DNA of 64,000 bases, from assembly GCF_001640805.2 (NCBI RefSeq), contig NC_066837.1, positions 19,732,001 to 19,796,000 on the forward strand. The letters are read 5' to 3'. This stretch comes from Lates calcarifer. Lineage: Eukaryota > Chordata > Actinopteri > Centropomidae. Under the pieces are notes generated by a model, which was given only the letters and a program-made list of their open reading frames with translations, made no database searches and was not told where the DNA came from. Positions 61,015 to 64,000 of the stretch are shown one piece after another; positions within the stretch are counted from its first letter, which is position 1; each line of letters starts with the position of its first letter. Made by a program: the position numbers and the translations under genes.

Positions 61015-64000
61015 GGTGCAAGTAGAGGGGTGGGGTGGAGGGTGAGCCATATGCCAGGCCATATGGGTCTGCAGTGGTTCTGCTCTGTCTGCCTGGGGGA
61101 AAGTAAACATGTCTGAAACACACTAACACACGCGTAAACACAGAGCCAAGATGCTACTATTGATGACACCATTTGATAAATCCTCTCTACACCCCAGAGA
61201 GGCAGGGAGGGGTGAAATGGCCAGAGGCTCACAATGTATTGTCTTGCAATTACAAGTATGCCTTGCTGCACTGTGCAACACACAAACTATCATGACTCTG
61301 TACAAACAGAGTTATGCACAAAAGCACAATGCTTTTTGTATTCTAAAATTTAATCAATAGTTACACAAATAGCTGCAGCAGGGTTAAGATTAAATCATAA
61401 GACAATACTTCCAGCGATGAAGTGCCAGAATAACTATCACAGAATTAATCAAGGACAGTGTTCAAGTGTTCTTTATTCTTCTTGTTCTTCAGCGTGCCTG
61501 TTCATATATTCATTTTTATCAACAAGCTGTGATGTAAGCAAAACACAGCCTCCTCTTCTTTTCTGATTTAGGTCTGTTTTCCTATCAACAGCCAACTGTG
61601 ATGAATTTGGAAGTATTTCAAAGTAGTATTAACAGATTTTTGGCCACATTAGGGCAGCAGAACAAGCTGTAAACACAACACTGTAAATGTCATCACCTTA
61701 TGAAGTTGCTGTGGTGAGCATGTTAGCAAACTGTTGCCTATTTACACATCCAGCAGAAACGGAGCAACATTAGCATTTATTTGGAACGCTGGGTCTGTTT
61801 ACTGAAAATGGCTGTCAGCAGGGTCTGGAAACTACACTCTTACTGCTCTACTGGTGAGAGTAGAGCAGTCAGAGTGAACCAAAACTTTGTCTAAAGTTGC
61901 TGGCACCTAAAACCAAAACAGTGAGCTGAAAGATGCTAAAAATATGTGTATTTGAAAAAATCAATTATTGCAGTTTTAATGTTCTTTGTTTCACTGTTAT
62001 TGAGAGACCCAATCTGTGTCTTGCCACACTGTCACACAGCCGCATCCAATTTGCAGTGTGGCCTACGCCACATTCCCTTCATACTGACGTCAACACAAGA
62101 CACCAAATCCCTGGGCACAGTATACTACACAATCCTTCATTACCTGATGTTTTACTCCTTTGCTTAGCATAGTCCTGTGTTTCTGCTGAGTGAAGTGGAA
62201 GTTCTGCAAGAAATCTGGCTGCCTACCACGTTTCTGTCAGAGTGCGACAAGCTGCGGATTCCTCCATGGCTGTTTTATAATCAATGTTGTGGTGGTCTGC
62301 CAGCTGACATCTGTTGCTTGGCACAATTTGTGCCAGCCTCCTTTTGCCTCTTTCATCAGTGAGCTGTTTCTAGTCTTTGGCTTGTCAGTGTCCATTGGGG
62401 GTGGGGTGGGGTGAATGATTCTTAGAAAAAACATGCAGCTATTTTGACACTCCAACCTACTTTACCAATTTACAATAACTTGATGTCACAGCTCCCATCT
62501 GTGACAATGGTCTGCAGTGCTTAAAGAGGGTGAATGTTGGCTGATAATGTACAATTGGGTCCTGGGGTTGAAGGTTGGTATCTTTAAACAATAAGCCACC
62601 CCATCCAGCCTTAATGATGAATAAAATATGCACATCATTATCCAAATGGCTATATTATTCATACTCAATGGGTAATTTGTTCAAACATAGCATCTGAAAT
62701 AGAGTGCAGGTAATTTCCCTCCAATTTTCCTCGAACATTTTCTGTTACATTGGCCAGTACATCCTCTAATTAAAGTTTACTTGAACAAAATGTCAGTCCC
62801 TGTCTCCTTACGTTTCTATACAACTGCACCAGCACATAGGTTTTGTGGGAAACGTGATTGCAATAGGAGTATGTTAATGCCATCCAACATAATGAGGATA
62901 TGTTTTTAATTTACATAATTGGCAAGTTGCAAATACACTGATACTGAACATATCAGTAAAACAGACAACATTTTTGTTTTGAATCAAAATATCCAGTCTA
63001 GCAGTGTAATATCCACTTGTGACTACAGCAATATTAAATGTTTTTATGGTCATTTTCAGGCACTCACAGCCCTCTGTTAAGGTCAGGAAAGACTGTGATT
63101 TGGTGTAATACATAAAAAGTTCCCACTGACTTCACACACAATGTGTTTATTTACACCAAAACTATGACCTTTCCCTAAACCTAACCACAGATGGGACTCT
63201 AGATACGAACCTCAGTCTCTGGTGTGACAGTAGTGTGCTTTTGTGTGCTTTGTACACCATCCACCCCAGCTAAATAAATAAATGTAATGCATAATTAATT
63301 TAAAAAAAAACCCACACAAATGTTGCCTTTGAACATCATCCAGCCACAAATATGTTTCCTACAAAACATATTTGTTGTTGCAGTTGAGTTGCATAGAAAC
63401 ATAATTTCAAGGAGACAGGGTTGAAATGTCAGCTCCTTTCAACCCCCCCTCCAATCACTTCTTACTCATATGCTTCAATATAGTAATCCATTTTTCTCCG
63501 CTCCTGGCTCAGGAAGAAAATTAATGAGTTTGTGATAATGCAAAGACTTCCAGGGCCCAAGGTCATATCTCAACATGAAATAAATGGCAACCCGAGAAAT
63601 AACATTCTCAACCAATCAGAGCCTTCCATTCAAGACCATGTGATTTTGTAATATTGGTTTGGAGGGTGTCATGCCACAATATGGTGATTGATCACGATGG
63701 GTATGCGGCATGGTTTTGTGTTTGTGGTGTGTTTTTGCTTGAATGCATAGACACATATTCACATTTCCACGGTTTCATAATAAATCCATCTTTATTTGAT
63801 ACGCAACTTTAAGGAGGCTCTCGGCTCTTAGCTTAGAGACTTCTGCTGCAGCTGTCAGAGTAAATGTGTGTGGGTGTGCACTCCCATGTGTTTGTGCATT
63901 TGCTTGTATGCATAACAGCAAACTTGACTGAGTATTTGTGTGTCTGTGCATTGAATGTGCTGATATTTATCTGGTGTGTCAGGCCCACAGTTGTGAGGAT

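Larger units (their letters stand above)
55131..64000. other. Noncoding DNA with microsatellites
   Basis: No gene is supported to the end of the window. CA/TG microsatellites occur at 55336-55359, 55489-55538, 58919-58941, 60397-60420 and 60992-61014. Several microsatellite-poor AT-rich stretches (55860-56110, 58060-58300, 63440-63680) hold ATTA/TAAT-rich or CCAAT-containing words and could be regulatory. That cannot be shown without comparison. Confidence 0.4.

Overview
The window looks like nuclear DNA from a ray-finned (probably percomorph) fish. It is AT-rich and has long CA/GA/TA microsatellites, tRNA-derived SINEs, LINE 3' tails and split genes with GT-AG introns. The protein families also fit: secreted ecto-ADP-ribosyltransferases (ARTs), a TRIM with the exon pattern seen in fish TRIMs, a P2Y-like receptor, TPPP2 and a collagen-free C1q protein. 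No operons, CRISPR arrays or other prokaryotic features were seen.

Layout. About 0.4-6.2 kb (+): a tandem array of three two-exon ART genes, with a decayed fourth copy between the second and third. Copy 1 keeps the fold landmarks but has lost the serine and the E-x-E glutamates of the active site, and it carries extra membrane segments. Copy 2 looks intact and secreted. Copy 3 has an intact active site but a one-base frameshift that removes its C-terminal cysteine. About 9.9-10.7 kb (-): an intronless seven-helix receptor broken by a one-base frameshift. About 11.7-14.5 kb (-): a complete seven-exon TRIM gene (RING, B-boxes, coiled coil, PRY-SPRY; 570 codons). About 18.5-20.7 kb (+): a three-exon TPPP-family gene, closest to TPPP2. 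About 24.2-26.4 kb (+): a four-exon secreted C1q-domain gene. About 30.9-31.6 kb (-): an isolated, heavily mutated ART pseudogene.

From about 31.6 kb to the end there is no gene I can support. This stretch holds microsatellites, homopolymers, a 2.2-kb purine-rich block, SINE/LINE remnants and a few splice-bounded open segments that could be small exons of an unseen gene. It is probably intergenic DNA or the introns of a large gene.

The ART, TRIM and C1q families are all commonly linked to extracellular signalling or immunity in fish, so the left half resembles a small, rapidly turning-over immune-type cluster. That is inferred from family membership only. All gene models come from reading splice sites and reading frames by eye; no alignment or database search was run.
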